Counted from the first letter of the stretch, positions 17,136 to 27,370 are shown. The stretch: DNA of 64,000 nt from Paracoccus solventivorans (GCF_900142875.1 NZ_FRCK01000002.1:480592-544591), one strand, 5' to 3'. Notes: generated by a model from the letters alone, not told the origin. Numbers and translations are program-made.

Positions 17136-17257
17136 GGAACCTTCCGCAGTTCACACAGTTCAGTCTTCGCACAGTCTCCTCCACATCAACCAAGCCGAAG
17201 CAGCAGCATTGCATTGTTGTCAACCGCAGACGCGCCAGCCACAGGCGCGGGTTTTTT
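17136..17257 (+). ncRNA. Candidate small RNA with CUCCUCC loop and intrinsic terminator
   Basis: The gap 16905-17328 contains no convincing gene but shows an ordered set of signals on the plus strand. GGAAC at 17136-17140 is followed after 17 bp by GTT, the layout of an ECF-type stress promoter. CTTCG (about 17165) and CGAAG (about 17196) could close a loop containing CTCCTCC (about 17176-17182), an anti-Shine-Dalgarno motif. A perfect terminator follows: CGCGCC 17231-17236, GGCGCG 17244-17249, then six T (17252-17257). It could instead simply be the far terminator of exbB-exbD-tonB. The terminator is firm; the RNA is a hypothesis. Confidence 0.4.
17231..17257 (+). terminator. Intrinsic terminator downstream of tonB
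   Basis: A 6-bp perfect GC stem with a 7-base loop followed by GG and six T on the plus strand. It stands 327 bp beyond the tonB stop, which is far for an operon terminator. Confidence 0.75.
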
Positions 17258-17328
17258 CGCATGGCAGACGGCGCCCGGCAGCCGCAGTTTTCGCGCCTCT
17301 ATGTCCCATAAGTCTGCTCTCGCCCTCC

Positions 17329-19596
17329 TCATCGCCGATCCCGCCACTGCCCCCGCCCCGACAGCCCCCAGCGCCGGCGCTCGGCGGGCGAGGACCAGAG
17401 CCGTTCTCCGACCATGGCGGAGTCGGTCTGCCAGTGCAGCGTGCCGTCGCGCAGCCAGCCGGCGCGGGCGCCGCTGCGGGCCAGGGCGGGCTGGTCGAGC
17501 AGCAGGCAGGGGCCCGAGACCTCGGGGGGCGCCCTTGCGGCAAGGATGACGACGCCGCCCTCGGCGCAGGCGGCCGCGGCCCGGGCGGCGGCGGCCTTGC
17601 CGCTCAGATGCGCCACGGCGATCCCGCCCAGCCGGGCGCGGCGGTCGCCGGTCGGGCCGCTCCAGCCCTCGCGGGCGCCGGCTTCGGCCGCGGCGGCGGT
17701 GTCGCCGTCGGCGCGCAGCCAGCTGTCGGCGACAAAGGCCGCACCGGGCTTGGAGAGCGCGCGGCCGGCGGGGGTGAGGATCCCCACCGCCGCGGCGTCG
17801 GGCGAAATCAGGATGTCGGGGCGCGGGCTGGCAGCCCACAGCAGCGCCGCCGCCCCGGGCAGCAGCACCGCCGCCAGCCGCCCCAGCCAGCGCGTCGCAA
17901 GCGCGCCGCCTTGCAGCGAAAACAGCCACAGCGCTGCCCCGGCCCCGGCCAGCGGCAGCACCCGCCAGTCCGGCGCCGGCGCCGCCAGGACCGAGCCGCC
18001 CCAGCCCGCGACAGCTTCAGCCACCCACAGCATCCAGCGCGTGCCCAGCCCCATCACCCACAGCGCCGGCCCGGCCAGACCCAGGGGCGCCAGCAGCGCC
18101 GCGACCACCCCCGCGGGCATCACCACGCTGCCCATCACCGGCACCACCAGCAGGTTGGCGACGATCCCGTATTGGGCCGAGCGGTTGAAATGCGCCGCCG
18201 CCAGCGGCGCGGTGGCCAGCCCCGCGATCAGCGACGAAATCACCAGCAGCGCCACCCCCCGCACCACCCAGGGCAGGCGCTGCGCGCCGCGCGACCAGGC
18301 GGGAAACAGCAGGATCAGCGCGGCGGTGGCGGCAAAGCTCATCTGGAAGCCGGGGGTGACCAGCGCCTCGGGGGCCAGATACAGGATCGCCAGCGCCGCC
18401 ACCGCCAGCGTGCGCAGCGAGATCGCGCGCCGGTCCAGCAGCACCGCCGCCAGCATCACCGCCACCATCACCCAGGCGCGCTCCGTCGGCACCCCTCCGC
18501 CGGAAACCCACAGATACAGCGTCGCCGCCGCCAGCGCCGCCAGCGCCGCCAGCTTGTGGACCGGCGCGCCCGAGAGCGCCGCGCCGAGGACGCCCGGCCC
18601 CAGCCCCTGCGCCGCCGCCAGCCCCAGCCGCAGCGCCGCATAGACGAAGGCGGCCAGCATGGTCATGTGCAGCCCCGAGATCGAGACGATGTGATAGAGA
18701 TTCGAATCGCGCATCACCTGATTGGTGGCCTCGGCGATGCCCGAGCGGTCGCCGGTGACCAGCGCCGAGGCCACCGCCCCCGCCTGCCCGCCGATCCGGT
18801 CCTGCATGGCCTGCGACAGCCGCAGCCGGATCGCGGTGCCGTCCAGCAGCCGCGGCGGCGGCGGCTCGACGATCAGCAGCGGGGTGCGGGTATAGCCGAC
18901 CGCGCCGAGCCCGGCGAAGAAGGCGTTGCGGCGGAAATCGAAGGCGCCGGGTTCCGCCGGCGGCGGCGGCGGGCCGAGATGCGCGGTCAGCATCACCCGG
19001 GCCGAGGTCGCGGGCAGCGCCGCCCCCTCGGGCAGCGACAGCCGCACCCGGCGCGGGGTCCGCTCTGGCGCGGTCGCGGTGTCGCGCAGCACCACCCGGT
19101 CCAGCGTCACCCGCATCCGGTCGCGGGCAGAGCGGTCGATCTGCACCACCCGCCCCTCGACCGGGCCGTAATAGCGGTAGTCCATCACCGGCGCCGCCAC
19201 CATGTGCAGCCGCAGCCCGGCGGCAAGGAACCCCGACAGCGCCAGCGCCGCAGCCAGCGCCGCCAGCCGCAGGACCTCGGCCCGGTCCCAGGGAATGCGC
19301 CCGGCGTCGGCCAGCAGCAGCAGCCGGCGAGCCGCCCATATCGCCAGCAGCATCGCCGCAAGGGCTGCGGCGTATAGCCCCGGCCCCGGGTCGAACCGCA
19401 GGCTGAACCACAGCCCGATCCCGCAGGACACCAGGATCGGCACGCGGATCAGCAGCCCCGCGCGCAGCGCCAGTTCCGCCGTCGAGCGGGCGGCGCGGTC
19501 CGACACCCGCCCCGGCGCCGTCAGCGCCGCCAGCAGCCGCACCCCCCGCCCGCGCGGGGGCGCCATACCGCCATTCGCTGCATCCGCTGCGGTCAC
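17329..19596 (-). CDS. comEC: ComEC/Rec2 family DNA-uptake channel protein
   Basis: A 755-residue polytopic membrane protein. Two or three N-terminal helices and a DUF4131-type region precede the competence domain with YHIVSISGLHMTMLAAFVY and GGGVPTERAWVMVAVMLAA, the family's best-conserved motifs, and about eight further helices. The C-terminal part (about 590-755) is a degenerate beta-lactamase-like region: ILISPDAAAVGIL and ADSWLRADGD are present but the HxHxDH metal motif is missing, as in other alphaproteobacterial ComEC. It would pass single-stranded DNA across the inner membrane. It diverges from gltX, with 119 bp between. Confidence 0.9.
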   Translation of the reverse strand: MTAADAANGGMAPPRGRGVRLLAALTAPGRVSDRAARSTAELALRAGLLIRVPILVSCGIGLWFSLRFDPGPGLYAAALAAMLLAIWAARRLLLLADAGRIPWDRAEVLRLAALAAALALSGFLAAGLRLHMVAAPVMDYRYYGPVEGRVVQIDRSARDRMRVTLDRVVLRDTATAPERTPRRVRLSLPEGAALPATSARVMLTAHLGPPPPPAEPGAFDFRRNAFFAGLGAVGYTRTPLLIVEPPPPRLLDGTAIRLRLSQAMQDRIGGQAGAVASALVTGDRSGIAEATNQVMRDSNLYHIVSISGLHMTMLAAFVYAALRLGLAAAQGLGPGVLGAALSGAPVHKLAALAALAAATLYLWVSGGGVPTERAWVMVAVMLAAVLLDRRAISLRTLAVAALAILYLAPEALVTPGFQMSFAATAALILLFPAWSRGAQRLPWVVRGVALLVISSLIAGLATAPLAAAHFNRSAQYGIVANLLVVPVMGSVVMPAGVVAALLAPLGLAGPALWVMGLGTRWMLWVAEAVAGWGGSVLAAPAPDWRVLPLAGAGAALWLFSLQGGALATRWLGRLAAVLLPGAAALLWAASPRPDILISPDAAAVGILTPAGRALSKPGAAFVADSWLRADGDTAAAAEAGAREGWSGPTGDRRARLGGIAVAHLSGKAAAARAAAACAEGGVVILAARAPPEVSGPCLLLDQPALARSGARAGWLRDGTLHWQTDSAMVGERLWSSPAERRRWGLSGRGQWRDRR

Positions 19597-19715
19597 GCTT
19601 GTCCTTACCCTGAATCCTCGCGTATCCCTGCGCCGATCCTAACCCGGCGGTCCTTAGCAAAAGGTTAACGCCTGTCGCCCACCCGCCGCCCGAACGACCG
19701 AAGCAGGACGCAACC

Positions 19716-21107
19716 ATGCAATCACCCCCCGTCGTCACGCGCTTCGCGCCCTCGCCCACCGGCTATCTGCATATCGGCGGCGCGCGCACGGCGCTGTTCA
19801 ACTGGCTTTACGCGCGCGGCCGCGGCGGCAAGTTCCTGCTGCGGATCGAGGATACCGACCGCGCCCGCTCCACCCCCGAGGCGACCGAGGCGATCCTGCA
19901 GGGGCTGCGCTGGCTGGGGCTGGACTGGGACGGCGCGCCGGTCAGCCAGTTCGCCCGCGCCGAGCGCCACGCCGAGGTGGCGCGCCAGATGATGACGGCC
20001 GGCACCGCCTATCCCTGCTATACCACCCCGGCCGAGATCGAGGCCTGGCGCGCGGAACATCCCAACCGCCCCTTCGTCAGCCCCTGGCGCGACGCCGACC
20101 CCGCGACAAGGCCCGACGCGCCCTATGCGATCCGGCTGCGGGCCCCGCGCGAGGGGGTGACGGTGATCCAGGATGCGGTGCAGGGCGAGGTCACCTTTCG
20201 CAACGACCAGCTGGACGACATGGTGCTGCTGCGTTCGGACGGGACTCCGACCTATATGCACGCGGTGGTTGTGGACGACCACGACATGGGGATCACCCAT
20301 ATCATCCGCGGCGACGACCACCTGACCAATGCCGCCCGCCAGGCGCAGGTCTATGCGGCGAATGGCTGGGCGCTGCCGGTGTTCGCGCATATCCCGCTGA
20401 TCCACGGCGCCGACGGCAAGAAACTGTCCAAGCGCCACGGCGCGGTCGGGCTGCATGAATATGCCGCCATGGGCTATCCGGCGGCAGCGATGCGCAACTA
20501 TCTGGCCCGGCTGGGCTGGAGCCACGGCGACGACGAGCTGTTCGACGACGCGCAGGCGCGCGCATGGTTCGACCTGTCGGGAATCGGCAAGGCGCCGGCG
20601 CGGCTCGACTTCAAGAAACTCGAACATGTATCGGGGCATCATGTCGCAGCCATGAGCGATGCGGCGCTGCTGGACGAGCTGGCGGGGTTCCTGGCCGCCA
20701 CGGGCCAGCCGCCGCTGACCCCGCAGCAGCTGGCGCGGCTGACCCCGGCGCTTGCGGTGCTGAAGCAGAAATCCCGCACCCTGCCGCAGCTGCTGGAACA
20801 GGGCCGCTTTGCCCTGATCGAGCGCCCGGTGCAGCCCGATGACAAGGCCGCGGCGGCGCTGGATACGGTGTCCAAAGGTATACTCGGGGATTTGACCGCC
20901 GCGATGCAGAATGTTATCTGGGCGCGAGACGACCTGGAGGCGATTGCACAGCGGATAGCCGAGTCGAACGGACTTGGCCTTGGCAAGATCGCGGCCCCGG
21001 TGCGGGCGGCACTCGCCGGGCGGACCTCGACCCCGAGCATATTCGACATGATGCTGGCCCTCGGGCGCGACGAAACGCTCGCCCGCCTGGCAGACGCCAC
21101 GGCGTGA
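19716..21107 (+). CDS. gltX: Glutamate-tRNA ligase
   Basis: 463 residues. Class I aminoacyl-tRNA synthetase motifs: [20 protein letters not shown] near residue 12 (HIGH) and [15 protein letters not shown] near 236 (KMSKS). A C-terminal anticodon-binding helical domain follows (about 320-463). It charges tRNA-Glu and, in bacteria lacking GlnRS, also tRNA-Gln. The start follows a purine-rich GAAGCAGGA box. gltA begins 50 bp downstream on the same strand, so read-through co-transcription is possible. Confidence 0.95.
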   Translation: MQSPPVVTRFAPSPTGYLHIGGARTALFNWLYARGRGGKFLLRIEDTDRARSTPEATEAILQGLRWLGLDWDGAPVSQFARAERHAEVARQMMTAGTAYPCYTTPAEIEAWRAEHPNRPFVSPWRDADPATRPDAPYAIRLRAPREGVTVIQDAVQGEVTFRNDQLDDMVLLRSDGTPTYMHAVVVDDHDMGITHIIRGDDHLTNAARQAQVYAANGWALPVFAHIPLIHGADGKKLSKRHGAVGLHEYAAMGYPAAAMRNYLARLGWSHGDDELFDDAQARAWFDLSGIGKAPARLDFKKLEHVSGHHVAAMSDAALLDELAGFLAATGQPPLTPQQLARLTPALAVLKQKSRTLPQLLEQGRFALIERPVQPDDKAAAALDTVSKGILGDLTAAMQNVIWARDDLEAIAQRIAESNGLGLGKIAAPVRAALAGRTSTPSIFDMMLALGRDETLARLADATA

Positions 21108-21157
21108 GAGCGCCCATACGCAGCGGCCCGGATGGGCCTCGAGCAAAGGAATATGCG

Positions 21158-22450
21158 ATGGCCGAAGCCAGAACCGCCCGGATTTCGCTGAACGACAAGG
21201 ATTTCGAGCTGCCGGTCCTGACCCCCACCGTCGGGGCGGAATGTATCGACATCCGCAAGCTTTACGGGCAGGGCAACGTCTTCACCTTCGACCCCGGCTT
21301 CACCTCGACCGCGGCCTGCGAAAGCGCGATCACCTATATCGACGGCGACGTGGGCGAGCTGTGGTATCGCGGCTACCCGATCGAGCAGCTGGCCGAGAAG
21401 AGCCATTATCTGGAAGTCTGCTACCTGCTGCTGAACGGCGAGCTGCCGAGCGCCGAGCAGATGGAAAAGTTCGAGTGGCTGATCACCCACCACACCATGG
21501 TGCACGAGCAGCTGCACTACTTCTTCCGCGGATTCCGCCGCGACAGCCACCCGATGGCGACGCTGGTCGGCGTGGTCGGCGCGATGTCGGCCTTCTACCA
21601 CGACAGCCTCGACATCAACGACCCGCACCACCGCGAGGTCGCCTCGATCCGGCTGATCGCCAAGCTGCCGACGCTGGCGGCGATGGCGTATAAATATTCG
21701 CTGGGCCAGCCCTTCGTCTATCCGAAGAACGACCTCGATTACGCCTCGAACTTCCTGCACATGTGCTTCTCGGTCCCGGCCGAGCCCTATCACATCGACC
21801 CGGCGCTGGCCCGCGCCATGGACCGCATCTTCACCCTGCACGCGGACCACGAACAGAACGCCTCGACCTCGACGGTGCGGCTGGCGGGCTCGTCGGGGGC
21901 CAACCCCTTTGCCTGTATCGCGGCCGGCATCGCCTGCCTGTGGGGTCCCGCCCATGGCGGCGCCAACCAAGCCGCGCTGGAGATGCTGCAGGAAATCGGC
22001 ACCGTCGACCGCATCCCCGAATACATCAAGCGCGCCAAGGACAAGGACGACCCGTTCCGGCTGATGGGCTTCGGCCACCGGGTCTACAAGAACTTCGACC
22101 CGCGCGCGAAGATCATGAAGGAATCGGCCGACGAGGTGCTGGACATCCTCGGGATCGAGAACAACCCCACCCTGCAGGTCGCCAAGGAGCTGGAGCGGAT
22201 CGCGCTCGAGGACGAATATTTCGTCTCGAAGAAGCTCTACCCGAACGTCGATTTCTATTCGGGCATCATCCTGTCGGCGATGGGCTTCCCGACCTCGATG
22301 TTCACTCCGATCTTTGCGCTGTCGCGCACCGTCGGCTGGATTTCGCAGTGGAAGGAAATGCTGGGCGACCCGGACAGCAAGATCGGCCGCCCGCGGCAGC
22401 TGTATATCGGCTCGGACCGGCGCGATTACCTGGATGTGGCCAAGCGCTGA
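21158..22450 (+). CDS. gltA: Citrate synthase
   Basis: 430 residues, type II hexameric citrate synthase length. The start at 21158 follows an AAAGGA box 7 bp upstream; the frame is open further up without one. Conserved sites: the catalytic His in [15 protein letters not shown], the second His in [15 protein letters not shown], and the catalytic Asp in the [10 protein letters not shown] region, with [14 protein letters not shown] binding oxaloacetate. It condenses acetyl-CoA and oxaloacetate, the entry step of the TCA cycle. A strong terminator follows at 22471. Confidence 0.96.
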   Translation: MAEARTARISLNDKDFELPVLTPTVGAECIDIRKLYGQGNVFTFDPGFTSTAACESAITYIDGDVGELWYRGYPIEQLAEKSHYLEVCYLLLNGELPSAEQMEKFEWLITHHTMVHEQLHYFFRGFRRDSHPMATLVGVVGAMSAFYHDSLDINDPHHREVASIRLIAKLPTLAAMAYKYSLGQPFVYPKNDLDYASNFLHMCFSVPAEPYHIDPALARAMDRIFTLHADHEQNASTSTVRLAGSSGANPFACIAAGIACLWGPAHGGANQAALEMLQEIGTVDRIPEYIKRAKDKDDPFRLMGFGHRVYKNFDPRAKIMKESADEVLDILGIENNPTLQVAKELERIALEDEYFVSKKLYPNVDFYSGIILSAMGFPTSMFTPIFALSRTVGWISQWKEMLGDPDSKIGRPRQLYIGSDRRDYLDVAKR

Positions 22451-22470
22451 GGCTGCTGGAATTGTTGGGG

Positions 22471-22502
22471 AAAGGGGGCCGGGTCGGTCCCCTTTTTCTT
22501 TT
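22471..22502 (+). terminator. Terminator of gltA
   Basis: AAAGGGGGCC at 22471-22480 pairs with GGTCCCCTTT at 22486-22495 (one G-T pair) around a 5-base loop, followed by TTCTTTT. The next 240 bp before the oxidase gene hold no gene I can support. Confidence 0.85.
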
Positions 22503-22743
22503 GGCGCGCCGGGTTGCGCGGTCGGACCGGGGCGCTGCCCCGGGCCCCTGCCGTGGCCTTCCTCGCTGAAATCAGTCCACCGGACCATCCGGCGGGAAAA
22601 CAGCCTCGGGGGCTGCTTTCTGATCCGCCTGCTATTCCGGGCGCTCGGAAGCCCCGGGATATTTCACTGATGAAGACAGAGGCCCTCGGCCATTCCGTTA
22701 TCCGGGTTGCGGGTGGTAAAGCGGGTCGAATATGGGGGCGCGC

Positions 22744-24054
22744 ATGAACCTGCTTTTCGCCAATGACCGCCGCGGGGAATATCCGCCCAGCCTGTACGCC
22801 GAGCAGAACCCGGCGCTGCCGCCGTTTCCGCCGCTGCGGGGGGATGCGCGGGCTGATGTGGCGGTGGTGGGCGCGGGCTACACCGGGCTCAGCGCGGCGC
22901 TGACGCTGGCGCGGGCGGGACGCTCGGTCGTGCTGCTCGAGGCGCAGCGGGTGGGCTTTGGCGCCTCGGGGCGCAATGGCGGGCAGATGGGCTCGGGGCA
23001 GCGGCTCGAGGTTGACGAGCTGGAACGGATGGCCGGGCGCACGGCGGCGCGGCGGCTGTGGGACATGGCCGAGGAGGCCAAGGCCCTGACCCGTGCCTTG
23101 GCGGCCGAGGGCGGGGTGACGGTCCATCCCGGCATCGCCCACGCCGCCCGCAATCCCCGCGAGGTCCGCCATGCCCATGAAAACGCCGAGCGTCTGGCCC
23201 GCGACTACGGCTATGCGCTGATCGAGCCGCTGGATGCGGCCGGGCTGCGGGCGCTGGTGAAATCGCCGCTGTATGCGGGGGGCGATCTCGACCGCGGCGC
23301 CGGCCACCTGGACCCGCTGGCGCTGGCGCTGGGGCTGGCGCGGCTAGCCGCAGCGGCGGGGGTGCGCATCCACGAGGGCGCCCATGTCCACGCCATAAGC
23401 CACGCGCGGCGCGCGGGCGAGGCCACGATCGTTCAGACCGGCGCCGGGCGGGTGATCTGCGATCACGTCATCCTGGCCGCGAACGGCTATCTGGGGCATC
23501 TGGACATGGGCGTCGCCGCCCGCGTCATGCCGATCAACAATTTCGTGGTCGCGACCGAGCCGCTGGGCGCGCGCGCCGACGACATCCTGGGGGAAAACAT
23601 CGCCGTCCACGACACCCGCTTCGTGGTGAACTACTGGCGGCTGAGCGAGGACCGGCGGCTGGTGTTCGGCGGCGGCGAGAGCCTCGGCTATCGCTTTCCG
23701 CGCGACATCGCCGCCAAGGTGCGCCGGCCGCTGGAACAGGTCTATCCGCAGCTGAAGGGGGTGCGCATCACCCATGGCTGGGGCGGCACGCTGGCGATCA
23801 CCATGAACCGGATGCCGTATTTCGCGCGCCCCGCCCCGAACTGCCTGTCGGCCAGCGGGTTTTCCGGGCACGGGGTGGCGCTGGCCAATCTTTCGGGCAA
23901 GCTGATGGCGCAGGCGGTGATCGGCCAGTCCGAGGGGTTCGAGACCATGGCCGCCCTGCCCCTGCCCGCCTTTCCCGGCGGCGCGGCGCTGCGCTGGCCG
24001 CTGCTGGTCGCCGGCATGGGCTGGTATTCGCTGCGCGACCGGCTGGGGGTCTAG
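22744..24054 (+). CDS. FAD-dependent amine oxidoreductase, gamma-glutamylputrescine oxidase-like
   Basis: 436 residues of the DAO (D-amino-acid oxidase) family from ATG 22744; ATG 22732 would add four residues. VAVVGAGYTGLSAALTLARAG is, apart from its first residue, the FAD-binding GxGxxG motif, and GFGASGRNGGQ is the flavin-loop motif seen in PuuB/OrdL enzymes. The C-terminal NRMPYFARPAPNCLSASGFS and GHGVALANLSGKLMA complete the fold. Such enzymes oxidise secondary amines of polyamine or amino-acid derivatives. No other polyamine genes lie near, so the substrate is open. Its stop codon shares a CTAG with that of the convergent DUF2062 gene. Confidence 0.85.
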   Translation: MNLLFANDRRGEYPPSLYAEQNPALPPFPPLRGDARADVAVVGAGYTGLSAALTLARAGRSVVLLEAQRVGFGASGRNGGQMGSGQRLEVDELERMAGRTAARRLWDMAEEAKALTRALAAEGGVTVHPGIAHAARNPREVRHAHENAERLARDYGYALIEPLDAAGLRALVKSPLYAGGDLDRGAGHLDPLALALGLARLAAAAGVRIHEGAHVHAISHARRAGEATIVQTGAGRVICDHVILAANGYLGHLDMGVAARVMPINNFVVATEPLGARADDILGENIAVHDTRFVVNYWRLSEDRRLVFGGGESLGYRFPRDIAAKVRRPLEQVYPQLKGVRITHGWGGTLAITMNRMPYFARPAPNCLSASGFSGHGVALANLSGKLMAQAVIGQSEGFETMAALPLPAFPGGAALRWPLLVAGMGWYSLRDRLGV

Positions 24055-24686
24055 CGGCCCTCGCCGCTGTCCTCGCTCCCGGGGCGGGCAGAGGCGTGGC
24101 GGCGGGCGATACGCTGCAGCTTGCGGCGGTGGTAGGTGCGCACCAGCGGCACGGTCAGGTAGTGGAACACCGTCGCCGCGATCAGCCCGGGGATGAGGCC
24201 GCCCACCAGATAGGGCAGGAAGATGCCGTTGAAGAACGCCAGCAGCCGGTCCCACTCGGCCACCCGCCCGTCGAAGATCGACATGAAATTATGCCACAGC
24301 TGCCCGCTTGCGGCGGTAAAGGCGGCCATGATCACCCCGGGCGACATGCTGCCCGGCACCCCCAGCATCCAGCGCCCCAGCCCCACCGACATCACAGCGA
24401 TGAAGGGGATGGTGACCGGATTGCCGATCAGAGAGCCCAGCACCGCGGCGATCAGATTGCCGCGCATCAGCCAGGCCAGCGCCAGCCCGCCCAGCAGATG
24501 CGCGCCGAACAGCGGGGTGAAGCTGATGAACACCCCCGCCGCCACCCCGCGGCCGATCCGGCTGGGCTCGTCGGGCAGGCGGCGGACCCGGTGCACGATA
24601 TAGCGCACCGCCCGCGACCAGCCGCCCCGCGGATAGACGATATCGCTGGCGAGCTGCGAATAGCTGCGTGGCTTGCGCTTGAACAC
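24051..24686 (-). CDS. DUF2062 membrane protein
   Basis: 211 residues from GTG 24686, chosen because GAAAGGGG lies 8 bp upstream; the frame allows 20 more residues to 24746. The N-terminus has FYPRGGW-like IVYPRGGWSRAVRYI, then the DUF2062 core with PSRIGRGVAAGVFISFTPLF and LIGNPVTIPFIAV, three to four membrane helices and a basic C-terminus. The family's function is not established. It lies downstream of rsh on the same strand with a gap of about 120 bp, and is often found in this neighbourhood in alphaproteobacteria. Confidence 0.85.
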   Translation of the reverse strand: MFKRKPRSYSQLASDIVYPRGGWSRAVRYIVHRVRRLPDEPSRIGRGVAAGVFISFTPLFGAHLLGGLALAWLMRGNLIAAVLGSLIGNPVTIPFIAVMSVGLGRWMLGVPGSMSPGVIMAAFTAASGQLWHNFMSIFDGRVAEWDRLLAFFNGIFLPYLVGGLIPGLIAATVFHYLTVPLVRTYHRRKLQRIARRHASARPGSEDSGEGR

Positions 24687-24807
24687 CCGGCCCGCCCCTT
24701 TCGGAAAATCCCGGATCAATGAACCAGCCGCACCCCGCGGCTGCAACCCGGAAAGCCGGGAAAATCGGCCCGCGCCACCTGCGCAGGATGCCTTGCCCCG
24801 CCCCGGC

Positions 24808-26928
24808 CTAGAACCGCGCCGAGGGGTCGCGGATGCGCGCCACCTGCGCCACGTCCGGCTCTGCGTCCAAGGCGGTCAGCAGCGCGTGCAGATGTTCGCG
24901 GTCGCGCAGTTCCACGTCGATGCGCAGCCGGTAGAAATCGGGCTTGCGGTCCAGGAACTCGAGGTCCGAGATATTGGCCCCCTGCGCCCCGATCAGCGTG
25001 CAGATCCGGCCCAGCACCCCGGCGTCGTGGCGGATGGTCAGCCCCAGCCGCGAGGAATAGACCGGCGGGTGCCGCCCTTCGCGCCAGCGCAGGTCGACCC
25101 AACGCTCGGGCTGGGCCTCGAAATCGGCCAGCACCGGGCAGTCGATGGCGTGGATCACCACCCCCTTGCCGCGATAGGTGATGCCGACGATGCGTTCCCC
25201 CGGCAGAGGATCGCAGCAGGGGGCGCGGGTGAACTCCTGATCGGCCTCGAGCCCGGCGACGGCGCGGGTGGCGTCGATCTCCTCCTCGGCCGGGGTCAGG
25301 TCGGGATAAAGCGCGCGGATCAGCTCCTGCGCCGACATCTCGGCCGAGCCGATGCGGGCCAGCATCTCGTCCACGTTCGGCAACGCCAGCGTCTTGGCGG
25401 CGGCGCGCAGCGCCTTGTCGGTGGCTTTGCGGTTGACGTGCTCGAAGGCGACGCGCACCAGCTCCGACCCCAGCCGGATGAAGCGCGAGCGGTCCTCCTC
25501 GCGCAGGCTGCGCCGGATCGCGGCCTTGGCGCGCCCGGTCACCACGATGTCCAGCCAGGTCGCCTGCGGCCGCTGCCCCGAGGCCGAGATGATGTCCACC
25601 GCCTGCCCGTTCTTGAGCCGGGTCCACAGCGGCACCCGGATCCCGTCCACCTTGGCGCCGACGCAGCTGTTGCCCAGCCGCGTGTGGATCGCATAGGCAA
25701 AGTCGATCGGCGTCGCCCCCTTGGGCAGCTGGATGACGTCGCCGCGCGGGGTGAAGCAGAACACCTGGTCCTGATACATCTCGAGCTTCACATGCTCGAG
25801 GAACTCGTCGTGGTCTTCTTCGCCGAAACGCTCGGTCAGGCTGGCCAGCCACTCGCCCGGATCGACCGCAAAGGGGTTCTTGCTGCGCACCCCGTCGCGA
25901 TAGGCCCAATGCGCGGCGACGCCGGCCTCGGCCACCTCGTGCATGGCGCGGGTGCGGATCTGCACCTCGACCCGCGTGCCGTCGCGGGTGGAAACGGTGG
26001 TGTGGATCGAGCGGTAGCCGTTCGACTTGGGCTGGCTGATGTAGTCCTTGAACCGCCCCGGCACCATCCGCCACTTGCGGTGGATGATCCCCAGCGTGCG
26101 GTAGCAATCGGCTTCAGAGCGGGTGATGATGCGGAACCCGTAGATGTCGGACAGGCGGCTGAACGCCAGCTGCTTTTCCTGCATCTTGCGCCAGACGCTG
26201 AACGGGCGCTTGGCGCGGCCGAAGACCTCGGCCTCGACCCCCTCGGCGTCCAGCGTGGCGCGGATGTCGGCGGTGATCTGCGGGATCACGTCGCCGTTTT
26301 CCTTTTGCAGCACCACGAAGCGGCGGATGATCGAGTTGCGCGCCTCGGGGTTGATGACCTTGAAGGCGAGGTCTTCGAGCTCCTCGCGCATCCACTGCAT
26401 CCCCATGCGCCCGGCCAGCGGCGCAAAGATGTCCATGGTCTCGCGCGCCTTCTGCACCTGTTTTTCCGGGCGCATCGACTTGATGGTGCGCATGTTGTGC
26501 AGCCGGTCGGCCAGCTTGACCAGGATCACGCGAAGATCGCGCGACATGGCCATGAAAAGCTTGCGGAAGTTTTCCGCCTGCTTCGAGTGCGCGCCCGAGA
26601 GTTGCAGGTTGGTCAGCTTGGTGACCCCGTCCACCAGATCGGCGATCTCGCGCCCGAAGATCTGGGCCACGTCGGTCCAGGTCGAGCGCGTGTCCTCGAT
26701 GGTGTCGTGCAGCAGCGCGGTGATGATGGTGGCATCGTCCAGCCGCATCTCGGTCAGGATGGCGGCGACGGCGACGGGATGGGTGAAATAGGGTTCGCCC
26801 GAGTGGCGGAACTGCCCCTCGTGCATCCGGCGGCCATAGTCGAAGGCCTGCCGGATCAGTTCCGCATTGGTCCGAGGGTTGTAGTTGCGGACCAGTGCGA
26901 TCAGGTCTTCGACGTCGAATCTTTCCAA
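24808..26928 (-). CDS. Bifunctional (p)ppGpp synthetase/hydrolase Rsh
   Basis: 706 residues. The HD hydrolase domain (about 25-155) shows YFTHPVAVAAIL and TALLHDTIEDT with intact metal ligands, so hydrolase activity is expected. The synthetase domain (about 225-350) has SDIYGFRIIT, PKSNGYRSIHTTV and EVQIRT. TGS (about 385-445, DVIQLPKGATPIDFAYAIHT), helical and zinc-finger-like regions (APCCDPLPGERIVGI) and a C-terminal ACT domain (about 630-700) follow. It is the single long RSH expected in Rhodobacteraceae and controls the stringent response. rpoZ lies 22 bp upstream, the conserved rpoZ-rsh pair. Confidence 0.95.
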   Translation of the reverse strand: MERFDVEDLIALVRNYNPRTNAELIRQAFDYGRRMHEGQFRHSGEPYFTHPVAVAAILTEMRLDDATIITALLHDTIEDTRSTWTDVAQIFGREIADLVDGVTKLTNLQLSGAHSKQAENFRKLFMAMSRDLRVILVKLADRLHNMRTIKSMRPEKQVQKARETMDIFAPLAGRMGMQWMREELEDLAFKVINPEARNSIIRRFVVLQKENGDVIPQITADIRATLDAEGVEAEVFGRAKRPFSVWRKMQEKQLAFSRLSDIYGFRIITRSEADCYRTLGIIHRKWRMVPGRFKDYISQPKSNGYRSIHTTVSTRDGTRVEVQIRTRAMHEVAEAGVAAHWAYRDGVRSKNPFAVDPGEWLASLTERFGEEDHDEFLEHVKLEMYQDQVFCFTPRGDVIQLPKGATPIDFAYAIHTRLGNSCVGAKVDGIRVPLWTRLKNGQAVDIISASGQRPQATWLDIVVTGRAKAAIRRSLREEDRSRFIRLGSELVRVAFEHVNRKATDKALRAAAKTLALPNVDEMLARIGSAEMSAQELIRALYPDLTPAEEEIDATRAVAGLEADQEFTRAPCCDPLPGERIVGITYRGKGVVIHAIDCPVLADFEAQPERWVDLRWREGRHPPVYSSRLGLTIRHDAGVLGRICTLIGAQGANISDLEFLDRKPDFYRLRIDVELRDREHLHALLTALDAEPDVAQVARIRDPSARF

Positions 26929-26950
26929 CCGAGATACCGCCCGGCTGCCG

Positions 26951-27307
26951 TCAGTTGCGGCCCTGCGCTTCCAGCATCATCCGCAGCATCCGTTCCTCGG
27001 ATTCCTCGTCGGCGGGCTTGGGACGGTCGATCTCGGCCCCCAGCAGCAGCGCCATCGCGTCCTCTTCGGGCTCGTCGACCTCGATCTGGGTCTGGGTCTG
27101 CTCGATCATCCGCTCGCGCAGGTCGTCGACGGGCTGGGTCTCGTCCGCGATCTCGCGCAGGGCGATCACCGGGTTCTTGTCGTTGTCGGGGTCGACCGTC
27201 GCGGGCGAGCCGGCCGAGATCTCGCGGGCGCGATGGGCGGCCAGCAGGACCAGGTCAAATCGGTTGGGAACCTTGTCGACGCAATCCTCGACTGTCACGC
27301 GGGCCAT
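26951..27307 (-). CDS. rpoZ: RNA polymerase omega subunit
   Basis: 118 residues from ATG 27307; upstream codons in the frame are not plausible. [20 protein letters not shown], then [12 protein letters not shown] and [11 protein letters not shown], are the invariant omega residues that bind the beta' C-terminus. An acidic tail of about 40 residues follows. Omega helps fold beta' and forms one ppGpp site, so its pairing with rsh is functionally sensible. Confidence 0.96.
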   Translation of the reverse strand: MARVTVEDCVDKVPNRFDLVLLAAHRAREISAGSPATVDPDNDKNPVIALREIADETQPVDDLRERMIEQTQTQIEVDEPEEDAMALLLGAEIDRPKPADEESEERMLRMMLEAQGRN

Positions 27308-27370
27308 GGCATACCTCTGCGAATCGGCTGAAGGGCAAGGTGGCATATGTGGGCGCCACCCCGGGCAATG

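Noticed and set aside
17035..17262. Minus-strand 75-codon frame with a CVNCGRFLAGCDPC cysteine cluster
   Set aside because: It looks zinc-finger-like, but there is no ribosome site or known family, and the plus-strand terminator and RNA-like signals occupy the same bases.
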